This document shows positions 11,797 through 22,565 of a DNA stretch of 64,000 bases, one piece after another. The notes below the pieces were generated by a model. The model saw only the letters and a program-made list of their open reading frames with translations, ran no database searches and was not told the DNA's origin. Position numbers and translations under genes: made by a program. Origin of the DNA: Eurosta solidaginis (taxonomy: Eukaryota; Arthropoda; Insecta; Diptera; Tephritidae). The DNA is taken from positions 179,194,672-179,258,671 of the forward strand of contig NC_090322.1 in the NCBI RefSeq assembly GCF_040869045.1, given 5' to 3'. Each line of letters starts with the position of its first letter. Position 1 is the stretch's first letter.

Positions 11797-12160
11797 GGAG
11801 CGGCCGCCGCGGTGTGGTGGAAGCGTTCCGCGCCTGCCACACTGAAGATCAGAGGCTCACGCCCTGTGCAAAGCAACATCGAAATTTAAGAAACAAGTTT
11901 TTTAAATTAGAAGAAAGGTTTTCTAACCGGAATCGCCCCTCTGCAAATTTGGCAAGCACTCCGAGAATATTTCTGCCATGAAAAGCCTATCTGTGAAAAT
12001 GTATCTTTATTGCAGATGCCTTACGGAGTTGGCATAAAAGATATAGGTCCCGTTCAGCCAATTTGTAGGAAAGCCTAAAGGGAGCACGACCCAAATTGGA
12101 AGAGAAGTTCGGCCTAAAATCTCTTCGTATGTTATCGCGCCTTACACTTATTTAACGGCT
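11797..12160 (+). mobile_element. tRNA-derived SINE, copy 1
   Basis: The head (11797-11870) looks like a decayed tRNA gene: GTGTGGTGGAAGCG resembles an A box and GAGGCTCACGCC sits where a B box (GGTTCRANNCC) should be. It is followed by a body containing AACAAGTTTTTTAAATTAGAA and the block CTTCGTATGTTATCGCGCCTT. The same head and tail blocks occur inverted at 61045-61220. The copy here has about 180 bp of extra middle sequence, so the two copies belong to different length subfamilies or copy 2 is internally deleted. The boundaries are approximate and no target duplication was found. Confidence 0.75.
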
Positions 12161-12529
12161 GCAATTAAAAGTCAATAGTGTTACCGCGACTATTTGTGTT
12201 CTTCTATAAAAGTTTTAATGATAAATTTCACTTCCTTTCTTTTCATTTATCACGTATTTTATTGAATGCTGCCGAAAAATGTGACGTTCCTACGTTGATG
12301 TTGGAATATCTCGAAAACAAACACCAAATTGAAAAATCTGGTTTTTGATTTATATTTATTGGACCGAAAAGCTTTCGAAAAGTATTTGCTTATTTCTGGG
12401 TCTCGGCTTTTTAAACGGTTTTATTTAGCTTGGCTTGACAGGCAGGCCGCACGGCCGCATGCACGGCAGTTGTGAACGAATTTTGTAATTGATATTTAAG
12501 TAACTTGAAAACTTGGAATATAGTTCAGA
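12161..12529. other. Spacer, nothing identified
   Basis: AT-rich sequence between the SINE and the 117-bp repeats. No gene is recognised. Confidence 0.5.
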
Positions 12530-12927
12530 ATCCGATGACAATACAATAATAAGAAAAAAATTGCCGCTAGCTGGCACAAGGATCGAGATATTCAAAAAAA
12601 TCATACTTGTGGTCCGATTTCGCTCATATTTGGAACACATAATACATACAAGAATAGAAAGCCACCTATGAAAAAAATCGTCGCTAGGTGGCGCAAGGAT
12701 CGAGATATTCACAAAAATCGTACTTGTGGTCCGATGTCGCTCGTATTTAGAACACATAATACATACAAGAATAGAAAGCGACCTAGGAAAAAATCGCCGC
12801 TAGGTGGTGCAAGGATCGAGATATTCACAAAAATCGTATTTGTGGTCCGATTTGGCTCATATTTGGAATACATAATACATGCAAGAATAAAAAGCGACCT
12901 ATGAAAAAAATCGCCGCTAGGTGGCGC
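12530..12927. repeat. About 117-bp tandem repeat, 3.3 copies
   Basis: The landmark GATCGAGATATTCA recurs at 12581, 12698 and 12814 (117 and 116 bp apart), with GCCGCTAGGTGGCGCA just before it in each unit. A fourth start is cut off at 12927, where the adjacent MITE copy begins. The palindromic CCGCTAGGTGGCG core is conserved between units. The short basic peptides encoded on both strands are by-products. Confidence 0.9.
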
Positions 12928-13222
12928 ACAAAAATCGCCCATTGCTCTGTGAAAATCATATTCTAGGGATCAAAATAAGAAACTCTGCCGAAGGAGCCAT
13001 ACCTCTAAAACAAATTCTGATGCCAAATTTAAGCCACCACAAGACACAGCAGGTAGAATTGAAATTGCCCCTACCCAAAAGTTCGACCCAAAGGGGGGGG
13101 GGGGGGGGGGGGGGGAATCAGAATTCGTTTTAGAGGTATGGTTCCTTCGGCAAAGTTTCTTATTTTGATCCCTAGAATACGATTTTCAGAGCAATGAGCG
13201 ATTTTTAAATCGACCCGCCCTA
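12928..13222. mobile_element. MITE of the 970-1620 family, truncated copy
   Basis: The right terminal repeat is complete (ends AAATCGACCCGCCCTA). The left repeat lacks its first 30 or so bases and is joined directly to the 117-bp repeats. The core is shortened to a part also present at 1442-1505 of copy 1 (GCCACCACAAGACACAGCAG). A 23-base G run (13093-13115) sits at the inner edge of the right repeat, mirroring the 23-base C run of copy 1 on the opposite arm. Confidence 0.85.
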
Positions 13223-13828
13223 GTGAATATGGTCTCGAGCTATAGGCCAAAAAGTGGACCCGGGTACCCCTAGAATGTGTTTATAGAATATTGATATCAA
13301 ATGAAAGCTGTTGATGAGTGCTTTAGTAGAGGGTTATTTTTCATATCCGTGGGTGACTGGGGTCTCGAGATATAGGCCAAAACGTGGACCCGGGTACCCC
13401 TAGAATGTGTTTGTAGAATGTGGATATCAAATGAAAGCTGTGGATGAGTGTTTTAGTACAGAGTAATATACTATCCAGAGAAGGACTGGGACTTGGAGTA
13501 GGACTAGGACTGGGACTGAGACTTGGAGTGGGACTGGGACTGGGACTGGAATGAAATACATACCATCTTCTGGGACAGGCAATAAGGGATGCAGAAGAAT
13601 GAGAAGAAATTGAGAGAAGAGAAAAGAGAAAAGAGAGAAGGAGATTGAGAAAGAGATAGAATGAGGCGAAGATGGAGATAGATGAAGCGAAAAAGACGGA
13701 GGGAGGATTGAATAAAAGGATTGGGAAAAAGTGAAGAGGGGGAGGGCAGAGTCAGACTGAAAAAGCTTATTAAAATGTATGCAGATTGGCCAAATTTAGG
13801 GCAGGACAACGTCTGCCGGTTCTTCTAG
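13223..13828 (+). mobile_element. 5'-truncated Helitron-like fragment
   Basis: Homologous to 23160-24069: two about 120-bp repeats with GGTCTCGAGATATAGGCC and GGATATCAAATGAAAGCTG, then a GGGACT-rich stretch (13480-13556), then a shared purine-rich block. It ends CTTCTAG followed by T at 13829. A hairpin with stem GGCAG/CTGCC lies at 13800-13817, just before the CTAG end, as in Helitrons. The 5' end is missing; the MITE sits directly against the break. Confidence 0.7.
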
Positions 13829-14780
13829 TATGACTATAAATAGAAATGTGACGCGTCCAACGCTTTTATTTAATTGTCTGATCAACGCCCTAGATTGATG
13901 AGGAGTATGATGACTAGTACCTAGGACCTACCTAAATATGTTCTAGCTTTTAGTATTATAATTATTTTATGTGAGTATTGTTTTCAATAAAACCGTTTAA
14001 CTTAAATTTTTTTTTTGTTATTTTATTTTTTATTTGCTCGGTCTATGTATTCTGCTTCAGTTTATTCTAACAAACGTCTAGTTATATACACGTACTCTGC
14101 TACATCCTCTAGAATAGCAAACCTACTTCGGCCAGAGTTTAATATTGATACTGATGCAAATCTTTCACAAATACAACTGAATTATAAGCAATAACTTAAA
14201 TTGGATTTAAAAACAATAAAAGTACACTTCTACCCGCTGCTTAATTGGAGAACCCGTATCATATTTTTGTTTTGTGCGGTTCGTTTTTATCTGTATTATG
14301 TAAACACTATTTGCGTTTCGCGACCCATGTTCTTGCGAATCTATTTACCTGTCAACATGGATGATTGCTTTTTATTGCATTTTTATTGCCAATTTGGTCT
14401 CTATTTCATAATATTCCACTTGATTTTATCGAATTCTTCCTATTTTTGCTATAAATTCCCTTCATTCTTACATATGTACCTCCTTTTGTTTTATTTCTAC
14501 AGGTCACTCGTAGTTCAAGTAGTTTATTTTTTAGTTTTCTCTTTAATAGAGTGTGTGTTTTCAATACCATAAATTTATCCACGTCTGCGTTTCTTAATTT
14601 ACATTTACCATTAAATCCAATTAAATCGTTGGGTATATTTTTTCATGATACATATGTATATATTCGAGACTTTGAAAGATTTCGTCTATTACTCGTCTTT
14701 ACTCTTCCCATGCATAATTTTATTTGTTATGATCTCCTGCATTTGTTTCTGTGCTGTTGTTTTTATGTATTTAGCACCGC
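13829..14780. other. AT-rich leader region before the CR1-like ORF
   Basis: Very T-rich on the plus strand. It may include the 5' untranslated region of the LINE whose ORF starts at 14781, but I could not place the element's 5' end. The open frames at 14201-14572 and 14551-14805 are hydrophobic, low-complexity and not supported as genes. No ORF1 is recognised. Confidence 0.4.
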
Positions 14781-17636
14781 TTGTATTTGTTCCTTCTCCG
14801 ACTGATGGACTCAGACCCCTGTAGGAAATCTGCCTTCAGCATAAACGAATATCACAAGATAGTAATTAACATTTTATGCAAGCAGTCTAATGGATTTAAC
14901 ATTGTGCATTTCAACGCTCGTAGCTTAAATAGAGAGAAACTGGATTATGTGAGGGATGTTTTTGCTGAGTCGAATGTGGACGTTGTTTGTGTTTCAGAAA
15001 CCTGGTTTTCTAATGACATATCTGATTTCTACTACAATATCCCTAACTATAGACTTATGCGCGTTGATCGAACATCTAAAAAGGGAGGAGGCGTTGCCAT
15101 CTATTGCAAGACTTCCCTTAAAGTTAGAACCCTAGTGGAATCAAAAAACAATGGTACGGAGTTTATTATTGCTGAAATCTCAGATAACTCGAATAAAGTA
15201 TTAGTATCATGTGTATACAACCCCCATAAGTGTTTTCTGTTAGACTCGTTCTTTGCCGAGTTATCCCCGTTTTTGATTGATTATGAGCGTTATGTTATAT
15301 GTGGTGACTTTAATGTTAATATTCTTGTTGATGACTCTTATACCAATAAATTGCTCGATCATGTCTCAGCTGCAGGTCTCACCATCGTAAACACACATTT
15401 ACCAACAAGATATTCGCAAAATACGACTCCGAGCTTGTTAGATCTCTTTATCACGTCAAGCCCGGACCATGTTCTTAAGTTTGACCAAATTAGCTTTATT
15501 TCGGACCATGACTTAGTTTTTTGTACACTGGATGTTACCTTTAATTGCCCTGTTGATACCCTTACTACTGTATATCGTGATTTTAAGTCTATAAATGTAC
15601 GCTCGTTGTTTTGGGATTTGTCTAATGTTGACTGGACCGCGTGTTGGAGTATTGCTACGGTGGATGCGAAGCTGAACTTTTTGAATGAAACTCTTGGTAC
15701 ACTTTATGATACGCACGTCCCTCTAAAAAAAGTGAGTGTTAAAACTAACTCTGTTCCTTGGTATAACGGCAAAGTGAGATATGCAATTAAAAATCGTAAC
15801 AAGCTTTACTCCAAGTGGAAGAGGAGCAAAACCGTGGTTGCCTGGTCGCAGTATAAAATCGCCCGGAATAAAGCCACTGATATTACCAGAAAAGCGAAGC
15901 AGATGTACTGCGAGTATAAGCTAAACCCCTCACTACCTTCTAAAGACTTATGGCGCAATTTGAAAAATCTAAATATACATGGTAAGCAGCAATCTGAGTG
16001 TCAGGTTGATCCGGATACCCTTAATGACTATTTTGTTAGCTCAGGCAACCGCCGGGTCAATCCTGTACCTTATCATATAACCAGAAACCTTTCACCGGAG
16101 AATAACTTTGAGTTTAGGGCAGTGTCGGAGGAAGAGGTTCTAAAATCACTTATGGCCATTAAGTCCAATGCAATTGGTGAAGATAGAATATGTTTGAAAT
16201 TCGTGAAACTATTGCTGCCATATGTTTTAGGAACTCTCACACATATTATTAACCACTGCTTCACAACGTCATGTTTTCCAAAGGAATGGAAAAAGGCGTT
16301 GATTATTCCCGTCGCAAAAATAAATAATGCAGTTGAGCTTAGTAATTATAGGCCTATTAGCATCTTATCTGCTTTTGCAAAAGTGTGTGAGTCCTTGATG
16401 GCTTCTCAAATTTCAAAATATGTCCTAGATCACCATCTTTTAAGCCCATTCCAATCAGGGTTTAGATCCAAGCATAGTTGCTCTACTGCAATAATAAAAA
16501 TACTTGACGATATAAGAGTAAAATTTGATAATAGTGACCTTACTCTCCTGTGTCTCCTTGATTTCTCTAAAGCATTTGACTCAGTCAGCCATAGTCTCCT
16601 ATGCAAAAAGCTTGAGTCCTATTTTGGCTTCTCTGACAGTTCTGTAAAGCTTATGGCTAGTTATTTGGCGAGAAGGACCCAGAGAGTGTTATGCAAAGGC
16701 TCTGCATCAAAACCATGTACTGTTTCCTCGGATGTACCACAAGGCTCTGTACTAGGCCCCCTTCTGTTTAGTCTTTTTGTCAATGATGTGTTCTCTGTTT
16801 GCCAGTACGTAAATATCCATGCTTATGCCGATGACATTCAATTATATTTGTCTAGCCGTGTTGGTCTCGTCGAGGATTTGTGTTTTAAAATTAATAGTGA
16901 TTTGTCTGCAATTTCGAAATGGGCATTTGAAAACTGTCTCTGTTTAAATGCTCAAAAGTCCTATGTGTTGCCCATTAGTAACAGGGTTGTGCACGTTGAA
17001 GATATTCCTAAATTGTTAGTTGGAAATAGTGTTCTTCCGTTTACTGACAAAATTAGGAATTTAGGTTTTGTGATAAATTCTAAAATGAACTGTGTTGACC
17101 ACGTTAATAAAGTCGTGAGTAGTGTTTATTCGGTTTTACGCAGATTAAGAATGTCCGCCTCGTTTACTCCCTTAGAGACAAGAAAAAAGCTAGCTGTTCA
17201 GCTTATAGTGCCACACATAACGTACTCAGAGCTAGTTTATAGTCAGTTTGATTCTGCCTCGTACCACAAAATTGATGTTGCGTTCAACAATATCACGCGT
17301 TATGTCTACGGCCTAAGGAAATATGATCACATCTCTCTATTTAAGCGCGAAATACTAGGATGCAGTATTTTTGAGTACATTGAGGCGCGAAACTGCATTT
17401 ATATGTTCAAGCTCATCGAGTTCAAAACCCCTCAATATCTTTACGAAAAGCTTAAATTCCCAAAGTCTTGTAGGCACCGCAATCTGATAATCCCCAAATA
17501 TTACTATCTGGCCTCATCGAGGCTATTTTTTGTAAATGCTGTAAGGCTTTGGAACTCTATACCTGATTTTCTCAAGGGTGCTTTGAGTAGGAGCAATTAC
17601 AATAAGGTGATCCATGATTACTTCAGCTCAGCGTGA
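14781..17636 (+). CDS. CR1-like LINE ORF2: AP endonuclease plus reverse transcriptase, intact
   Basis: A 951-codon uninterrupted frame for a non-LTR retrotransposon polyprotein; it would nick target DNA and prime reverse transcription of its own RNA. An AP-type endonuclease occupies about residues 39-250, with N45 (FNARS), E73 (SETW), Y146, D176/N178 (GDFNVN) and the terminal SDH at 241-243. The reverse transcriptase lies at about 440-720, with the palm D at 594 (LLDFSKAFDS), VPQGSVLGPLLF, and the YADD box at 682-685. The C-terminal region of about 230 residues lacks RNase H. M9 (MDSDP) may be the real start. Absence of RNase H and the short-repeat 3' tail suggest the CR1/Kiri/jockey side of the LINE tree; exact clade not assigned. 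The frame being whole suggests recent insertion. No ORF1 is seen upstream, so this copy may be 5'-incomplete. Confidence 0.9.
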   Translation: MYLFLLRLMDSDPCRKSAFSINEYHKIVINILCKQSNGFNIVHFNARSLNREKLDYVRDVFAESNVDVVCVSETWFSNDISDFYYNIPNYRLMRVDRTSKKGGGVAIYCKTSLKVRTLVESKNNGTEFIIAEISDNSNKVLVSCVYNPHKCFLLDSFFAELSPFLIDYERYVICGDFNVNILVDDSYTNKLLDHVSAAGLTIVNTHLPTRYSQNTTPSLLDLFITSSPDHVLKFDQISFISDHDLVFCTLDVTFNCPVDTLTTVYRDFKSINVRSLFWDLSNVDWTACWSIATVDAKLNFLNETLGTLYDTHVPLKKVSVKTNSVPWYNGKVRYAIKNRNKLYSKWKRSKTVVAWSQYKIARNKATDITRKAKQMYCEYKLNPSLPSKDLWRNLKNLNIHGKQQSECQVDPDTLNDYFVSSGNRRVNPVPYHITRNLSPENNFEFRAVSEEEVLKSLMAIKSNAIGEDRICLKFVKLLLPYVLGTLTHIINHCFTTSCFPKEWKKALIIPVAKINNAVELSNYRPISILSAFAKVCESLMASQISKYVLDHHLLSPFQSGFRSKHSCSTAIIKILDDIRVKFDNSDLTLLCLLDFSKAFDSVSHSLLCKKLESYFGFSDSSVKLMASYLARRTQRVLCKGSASKPCTVSSDVPQGSVLGPLLFSLFVNDVFSVCQYVNIHAYADDIQLYLSSRVGLVEDLCFKINSDLSAISKWAFENCLCLNAQKSYVLPISNRVVHVEDIPKLLVGNSVLPFTDKIRNLGFVINSKMNCVDHVNKVVSSVYSVLRRLRMSASFTPLETRKKLAVQLIVPHITYSELVYSQFDSASYHKIDVAFNNITRYVYGLRKYDHISLFKREILGCSIFEYIEARNCIYMFKLIEFKTPQYLYEKLKFPKSCRHRNLIIPKYYYLASSRLFFVNAVRLWNSIPDFLKGALSRSNYNKVIHDYFSSA

Positions 17637-17945
17637 ATATTGTGATTTCAACATAACTGCATGACTACATCTCTTTCACTTCCTATCTCTGTTTTTTCTT
17701 TCCTACCATATTTAAATGGCTCTACTCTTTAGTCTTAAGTGTGTATTTAAGGTTTAACATTAAGTTTAGTTTTAACATTAATATGAATTATAAGAAAATC
17801 GTTTTATTGTTAATCTTAAACTCGAATTTAATTTTATGGTAATTATATTGTATTTATAAAACGGACGATGTGCTATAAAAGACTCTGTCTTACTGTCACA
17901 ACCACTTTGTTCAACTAATAAATTTGAATTTGAATTTGAATTTAG
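17637..17945 (+). mobile_element. 3' untranslated region and tail of the CR1-like LINE
   Basis: Following the stop codon is a 3' region of about 280 bp with AATAAA-like sequence at 17918, ending in tandem copies of TTTGAA (about 17925-17943). LINEs of this type often end in short tandem repeats instead of poly-A. The junction with the next LINE relic is at about 17945. Confidence 0.75.
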
Positions 17946-18530
17946 AAGCCGGCATTAACAGCAAAAACAATTTCAGCTTAGATATCAAACGAAAAAGAAC
18001 TCTTGGCAAAAAATGCTACTTTGAACTGGGAAGGCAATTGAAAAGTAAAGTCCGCTCTCGACGAACAAAAATTTAACTCTAAAAGTAGCTCATCATACCT
18101 GTCCCAATGTATAGCTCGGAATCATGGACGGTGTCGCAAGAAGATGATGATGCTCTTGGAGTGTTCGAGAGAAAAGTTCTCCGGAAGATCCTGTCTGTGA
18201 TGCCGACGGCGAGAATCGAAAGATGTATAACGATAAGCTGTATGAGCTTTACAAAAATACGACGATAGTGAAGCGAATAAAAACTTCGTTGGCTAGGTCA
18301 TAAAATGCGAATGGACGAAGACACTCCGGCAGAGAAAGTATTTCAGTCGACACAGCAGTGTGGAAGCAGAGGAAGGATAATACTTCTATTGAGTTGGGGG
18401 AGAAGGCGGGTTAAGACTTTAACTCTCTTGGTGCTCCCGATTGTCGTGAGCTATTGCGAATAAGGAATAAGCTGGCGTGACTTGTTATGAAACGGCCAAA
18501 ATTGGTTAGACGGTTAAGCGCCAATATAAA
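17946..18530 (+). pseudogene. 3' relic of a second LINE family (RTE-like or related)
   Basis: Broken plus-strand matches to the C-terminal region of a reverse transcriptase: KKCYFELGRQLKSKV, then LGVFERKVLRKIL, then LRWLGHKMRMDED. The same blocks occur in a better preserved copy on the minus strand at 52966-53810. The end block GACGGTTAAGCGCCAAT is the same 3' terminus as in that copy. Many stops and frameshifts. Clade is uncertain; these blocks are widespread in insect endonuclease/reverse-transcriptase annotations. Confidence 0.75.
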
Positions 18531-18800
18531 GAAAGAATTTTATATGGAGTGCAAAAAAATATTTTTTTTAAGTACTGAGAACTACTACAAGATTTCTTTT
18601 TAATCATCTTCTTTGTTTGTAAGTAACAATTTGATGAGCTAAATATTTTTCGAAAATAGTCTCATGGAAAAAATATGAAACATTTCAAGACACGGAATTA
18701 ATGCAGTCTGTTCATATATTGGACTTTTGTGGATAATGGGAACATCAAGTTTTTCACATGAAAACATTTGATCTGAAAATCCCTTATTATATCGTCACTC
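18531..18800. other. Spacer, nothing identified
   Basis: AT-rich. An 83-codon minus-strand open frame overlaps the next LINE copy and has no domain. Confidence 0.4.
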
Positions 18801-19855
18801 ACTTGCAGGAAACATCTTAATATATGTATTTCTTCTGTACTTGTGTTTATGAATAAGTGTATAAATGCAAGTAAATCATATGTTGTACCCATATGTAAAA
18901 CCGAAATAGACCCTGATGATATACCGCTTTTAGTAATCGGTACATCCACCCTTGAGATTACTCACAAAATAAAGAACCTTGGGTTTATAATAAATAATAA
19001 ACTTAGCTGTGGTGATCATGTTTACAAATTGGTAAGCAATGTTTATTTTATTCTGCGTAGGTTGAGAATGTCTGCAGCGTTTACGCCACAAGAGACACGT
19101 AAAAAACCCGCGATACAATTGATTGTGCCCCATTTTACGTACGCGGAATTAGTATATAGTAAACTTGACTCGCTATCAGCAAATAAGGTAAATGTAGCCT
19201 TCAACAATGTTACACGGTATGTTTATGGCATAAGTCGTTATGCTCACATATCACCATGGCACCACAAAATTTTGGGTTGTAGTATTATGCAATATTTGGC
19301 CGCCAGGAACTGTATTTTCATGTTTAAGTTGCTAGAATGGAAAACCCCTAAATATCTGTATGACAAGATTCAATTAACCAGATCTCAGAGACTAAACAGC
19401 TTAATAATCCCGAAATATAGTACACTAACATCTAGCCGGCTGTTTTTCGTTAGTGCAATTAAAATGTGGAACAGGATTTCAGAAAATTTAAAATCAGAAC
19501 TAAATAGAAGCAACTTCAGAAAGCTAATATACAAATATTTTAGTGACCGATATGACGCTGGCCTCGTAACTACAAATAAGCTGCTAGTATCTTAATCTCT
19601 ATTTTCTGTCTCTCTCTATTTTCTAAATTTCACTTGCTATCTATATCACTTAATGCCTTTTAAATTGTTAAGTGCCATTGCATTAGTATTAAGCTTGAAT
19701 CAAATATTTTATTTTATCTTTTAAGTAATGTTTTTTTAAATATAAATACTAAATAATAGAATGTATCCCATTGCTGATGTACATATAAAAGACTGACTAG
19801 TCTTAGTTGTACAATGAAATTAATTAAATAAATGTTATGTTATGTTATGTTATGA
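18801..19855 (+). pseudogene. 5'-truncated CR1-like LINE, sister family of the 14781 copy
   Basis: The 250-codon frame at 18843-19595 aligns along its length with the C-terminal third of the 951-residue protein (shared blocks KIKNLGFIIN, RRLRMSAAFTPQETRKK, NNVTRYVYG, SSRLFF). It starts just after the YADD region, so it lacks endonuclease and catalytic RT boxes. Roughly half of residues differ, so it is a different, older family and not a copy of the first. The 3' end is a (TTATG)n tail at about 19833-19853, unlike the TTTGAA tail of the first. 5' truncation is the usual result of incomplete reverse transcription. Confidence 0.85.
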
Positions 19856-20144
19856 CTGAACTCCTCATAAACGACTGGACCGATTTTGATGAAATTTTGG
19901 AATTTTTTTGTTTTGAAGTGGATGGTGAAAAAATAACCAGATTATATGTGACATAATTTATTTTACATTTAAAACTGTGCACTTATCGTTAGTTTATCAC
20001 ATATACGAAAAATGTAATGAATATATAAGTTAAACATAAAAATGTTTATAGATACGCTTACGGTCAAAAGCAAAAAAAAACACAAGTAAGGAAGGCTAAG
20101 TTCGGGTGTAACCGAACATTACATACTCAGTTGAGATCTGTGGA

Positions 20145-21370
20145 GACAAAGTAAGGGAAATCACCATGTTGTAAAAGGAACCCAGGGTAACCCTGGAATG
20201 TGTTTGTATGACATGTGTATCAAATGGAAGGTATTAAAGAGTATTTTAAGAGGAAGTGGGCCATAGATCTATAGATGGACGCCATTTAGGGATATCGCCA
20301 TAAAGGTGGACCAGACCTGACTCGAGAATTTGTTTGTACGATATGAGTATCAAATGAAAGGTGTTAATGAGTATTTTAAGAGGGCGTGGGCCTTAGTTCT
20401 ATATGTGGACGCCTTTTCGAGATATCGCCATAAACGTGGACCAGGGGTGACTTTAGAATTTGTTTGTACTACATGGGTATCAAATGAAAGGTGTTAATGA
20501 GTATTTTAAAAGGAGTGGGCCTTAGTTCTATAGGTGGACGCCTTTTCGGAATATCGTTATAAAAGTTGACCTGGGTTGACTCTAGAATGCGTTTGTACAA
20601 TATGGGTATCAAATGAAAGGTGCTAATGAGTATTTTAAAAGGGTGTTGGCCTTAGCTCTATAGGTGGACGCCTTTTCGAGATATCGCCATAAAGGTGGAC
20701 CAGGGGTGACTCTAGAATTTGTTTGTACAATATGGGTATCAAATGAAAGGTGTTAATGACTATTTTAAAAGGGCGTGGGTCTTAGTTCTATAGGTGGACG
20801 CCTTTTCGAGATATCTCCGTAAAGGTAGACCAGGGGTGACTCTAGAATTTGTTTGTACGATATGGGTATCAAATGAAAGGTGTTAATGAGTATTTTAAAA
20901 GGGAGTGGGCCTTAGTTCTATAGGTGGATGCCTTTTCGAGATATCGCCATAAAGGTGGGACAGGGGTGACTCTAGAACTTTTGTGTACGATATGGATATC
21001 AAATGAAAGGTGTTAATGAGTATTTTAAAAGGGTGTGGGCCTTAGTTCTATAGGTGGACGCCTTTTCGAGATATCGCCATAAAGATGGATCAGGGGTGAC
21101 TCTAGAATTTGTTTGTACGATATGGGTATCAAATGAAAGGTGTTAATGAGTATTTTAAAAAGGAGTGGGCCTTAGTTCTATATGTGAACGCCTTTTCGGG
21201 ATATCGCCATAAACGTGGACTAGGGGTGACTCTAGAATGTGTTTGTACGATATGGGCATCAAATTAAAGGTATTAATGAGGGTTTTAAAAGGGAGTGGCC
21301 CTTAGTTGTATATGTGAAGGCGTTTTCGAGATATCTACCAAAATGTGGACCAGGGTGATCCAGAACATCA
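20145..21370. repeat. About 129-bp minisatellite, nine units
   Basis: Units carry TATGGGTATCAAATGAAAGG, then AGTATTTTAAAAGGGAGTGG, then GGTGGACGCCTTTTCGAGAT, then a CCATAAAGGTGGACCAGGG block. The spacing of the first landmark is close to 129 bp throughout. The same unit occurs in fewer copies at 37420-37640 (minus), 49980-50270, 57360-57500 and in at least six copies at 63300-64000. Confidence 0.9.
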
Positions 21371-22514
21371 TCTGTCAGGTACCGCTAGTTTATTTATATA
21401 TGTAATACCACGTACAGTATTCCTTCCAAGATTCCAAGGGCTTTTGATTTCGCCCTGCAAAACTTTTTCATTTTCTTCTACTTAATATGGTAGGTGTCAC
21501 ACCCATTTTACCAAGTTTTTTTCTAAAGTTATATTTTGCGTCAATAGACCAATACAATTACCATGTTTCATCCATTTTTTCGTATTTGGTATATAATTAT
21601 GGCATTTTTTTCATTTTTCGTAATTTTCGATATCGAAAAAGTGGGCGTGGTCATAGTCGGATTTCGGCCATTTTTTATACCAATACAAAGTGAGTTCAAA
21701 TAAGTACGTGAACTGAGTTTAGTAAAGATATATCGATTTTTGCTCAAGTTATCATGTTAACGGCCGAGCGGAAGGACAGACCGTCGACTGTGTATAAAAA
21801 CTGGGCGTGGCTTCAACCGATTTCGCCCTTTTTCACAGAAAACAGTTATCGTCTTGAAGCCAAGCCTGTACCAAATTTCACAAGGATTGGTTAATTTTTG
21901 TTCGACTTATGGCATTACAAGCATCCTAGACAAATTAAATGAAAAAGGGCGAAGCCACCCCCATTTTGAAATTTTCTTTTATTTTTTTATTTTTTTTCAC
22001 CATATTATTACTGGAGTTGAATGTTGGCATAATTTACTTATATGCTGTAAAGATATTAACTTTTCTTTTAAAATTTGAATTTAAAAAAAATTTTTTTTAA
22101 AAAGTGGGCGTGGTCGTTCTCCGATTTTGCTAATTTTTATTAAGCAGACATAAAGTAATAAGAGTAACGTTCCTGCCAAATTTCATCATGATATCTTCAA
22201 CGACTGCCAAATTACAGCTGGCAAAACTTCTAAATTACCTTCATTTAAAAGTGGGCGGTGCCCCGCCCGTTGTCCAAAATTTTACTAGTTTTCTATTCTG
22301 CGTCATAAGCTCAACTCACCTACCAAGTTTCATCGCTTAATGCGTATTTGGTAATGAATTATCGCACTTTTTCAATTTTTCGAAATTGTCGATATCGAAA
22401 AAGTGGGCGTGGTTATTGTCCGATATCGTTCATTTTAAATAGCGATCGGAGATGAGTGCCCAGGAACCTGCGTACCAAATTTCATCAAGATACCTCAAAA
22501 TTTACTCAAGTTAT

Positions 22515-22565
22515 CGGTTTAACGGGCAGACGGACGGACGGACGGACGGACGGACGGACGGACGG
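22515..22565. repeat. (GACG)n microsatellite
   Basis: About ten tandem copies of the tetranucleotide GACG/GGAC, followed by GACATGGC. Shorter versions stand at the same place in the other copies of this repeat family (for example 51412-51440 and 57733-57755). Confidence 0.9.

Noticed and set aside
11797..11870. Functional tRNA gene
   Set aside because: A and B boxes are imperfect, no acceptor stem closes, and the sequence continues into a SINE body shared with 61045-61220.
14201..14572. ORF1 of the CR1-like LINE
   Set aside because: Hydrophobic, T-rich and without zinc knuckle, coiled coil or RRM signature.
20145..21370. Regular 129-bp repeats as a CRISPR-like array
   Set aside because: Units are long, contiguous and without unique spacers, and lie inside a eukaryotic mobile repeat.
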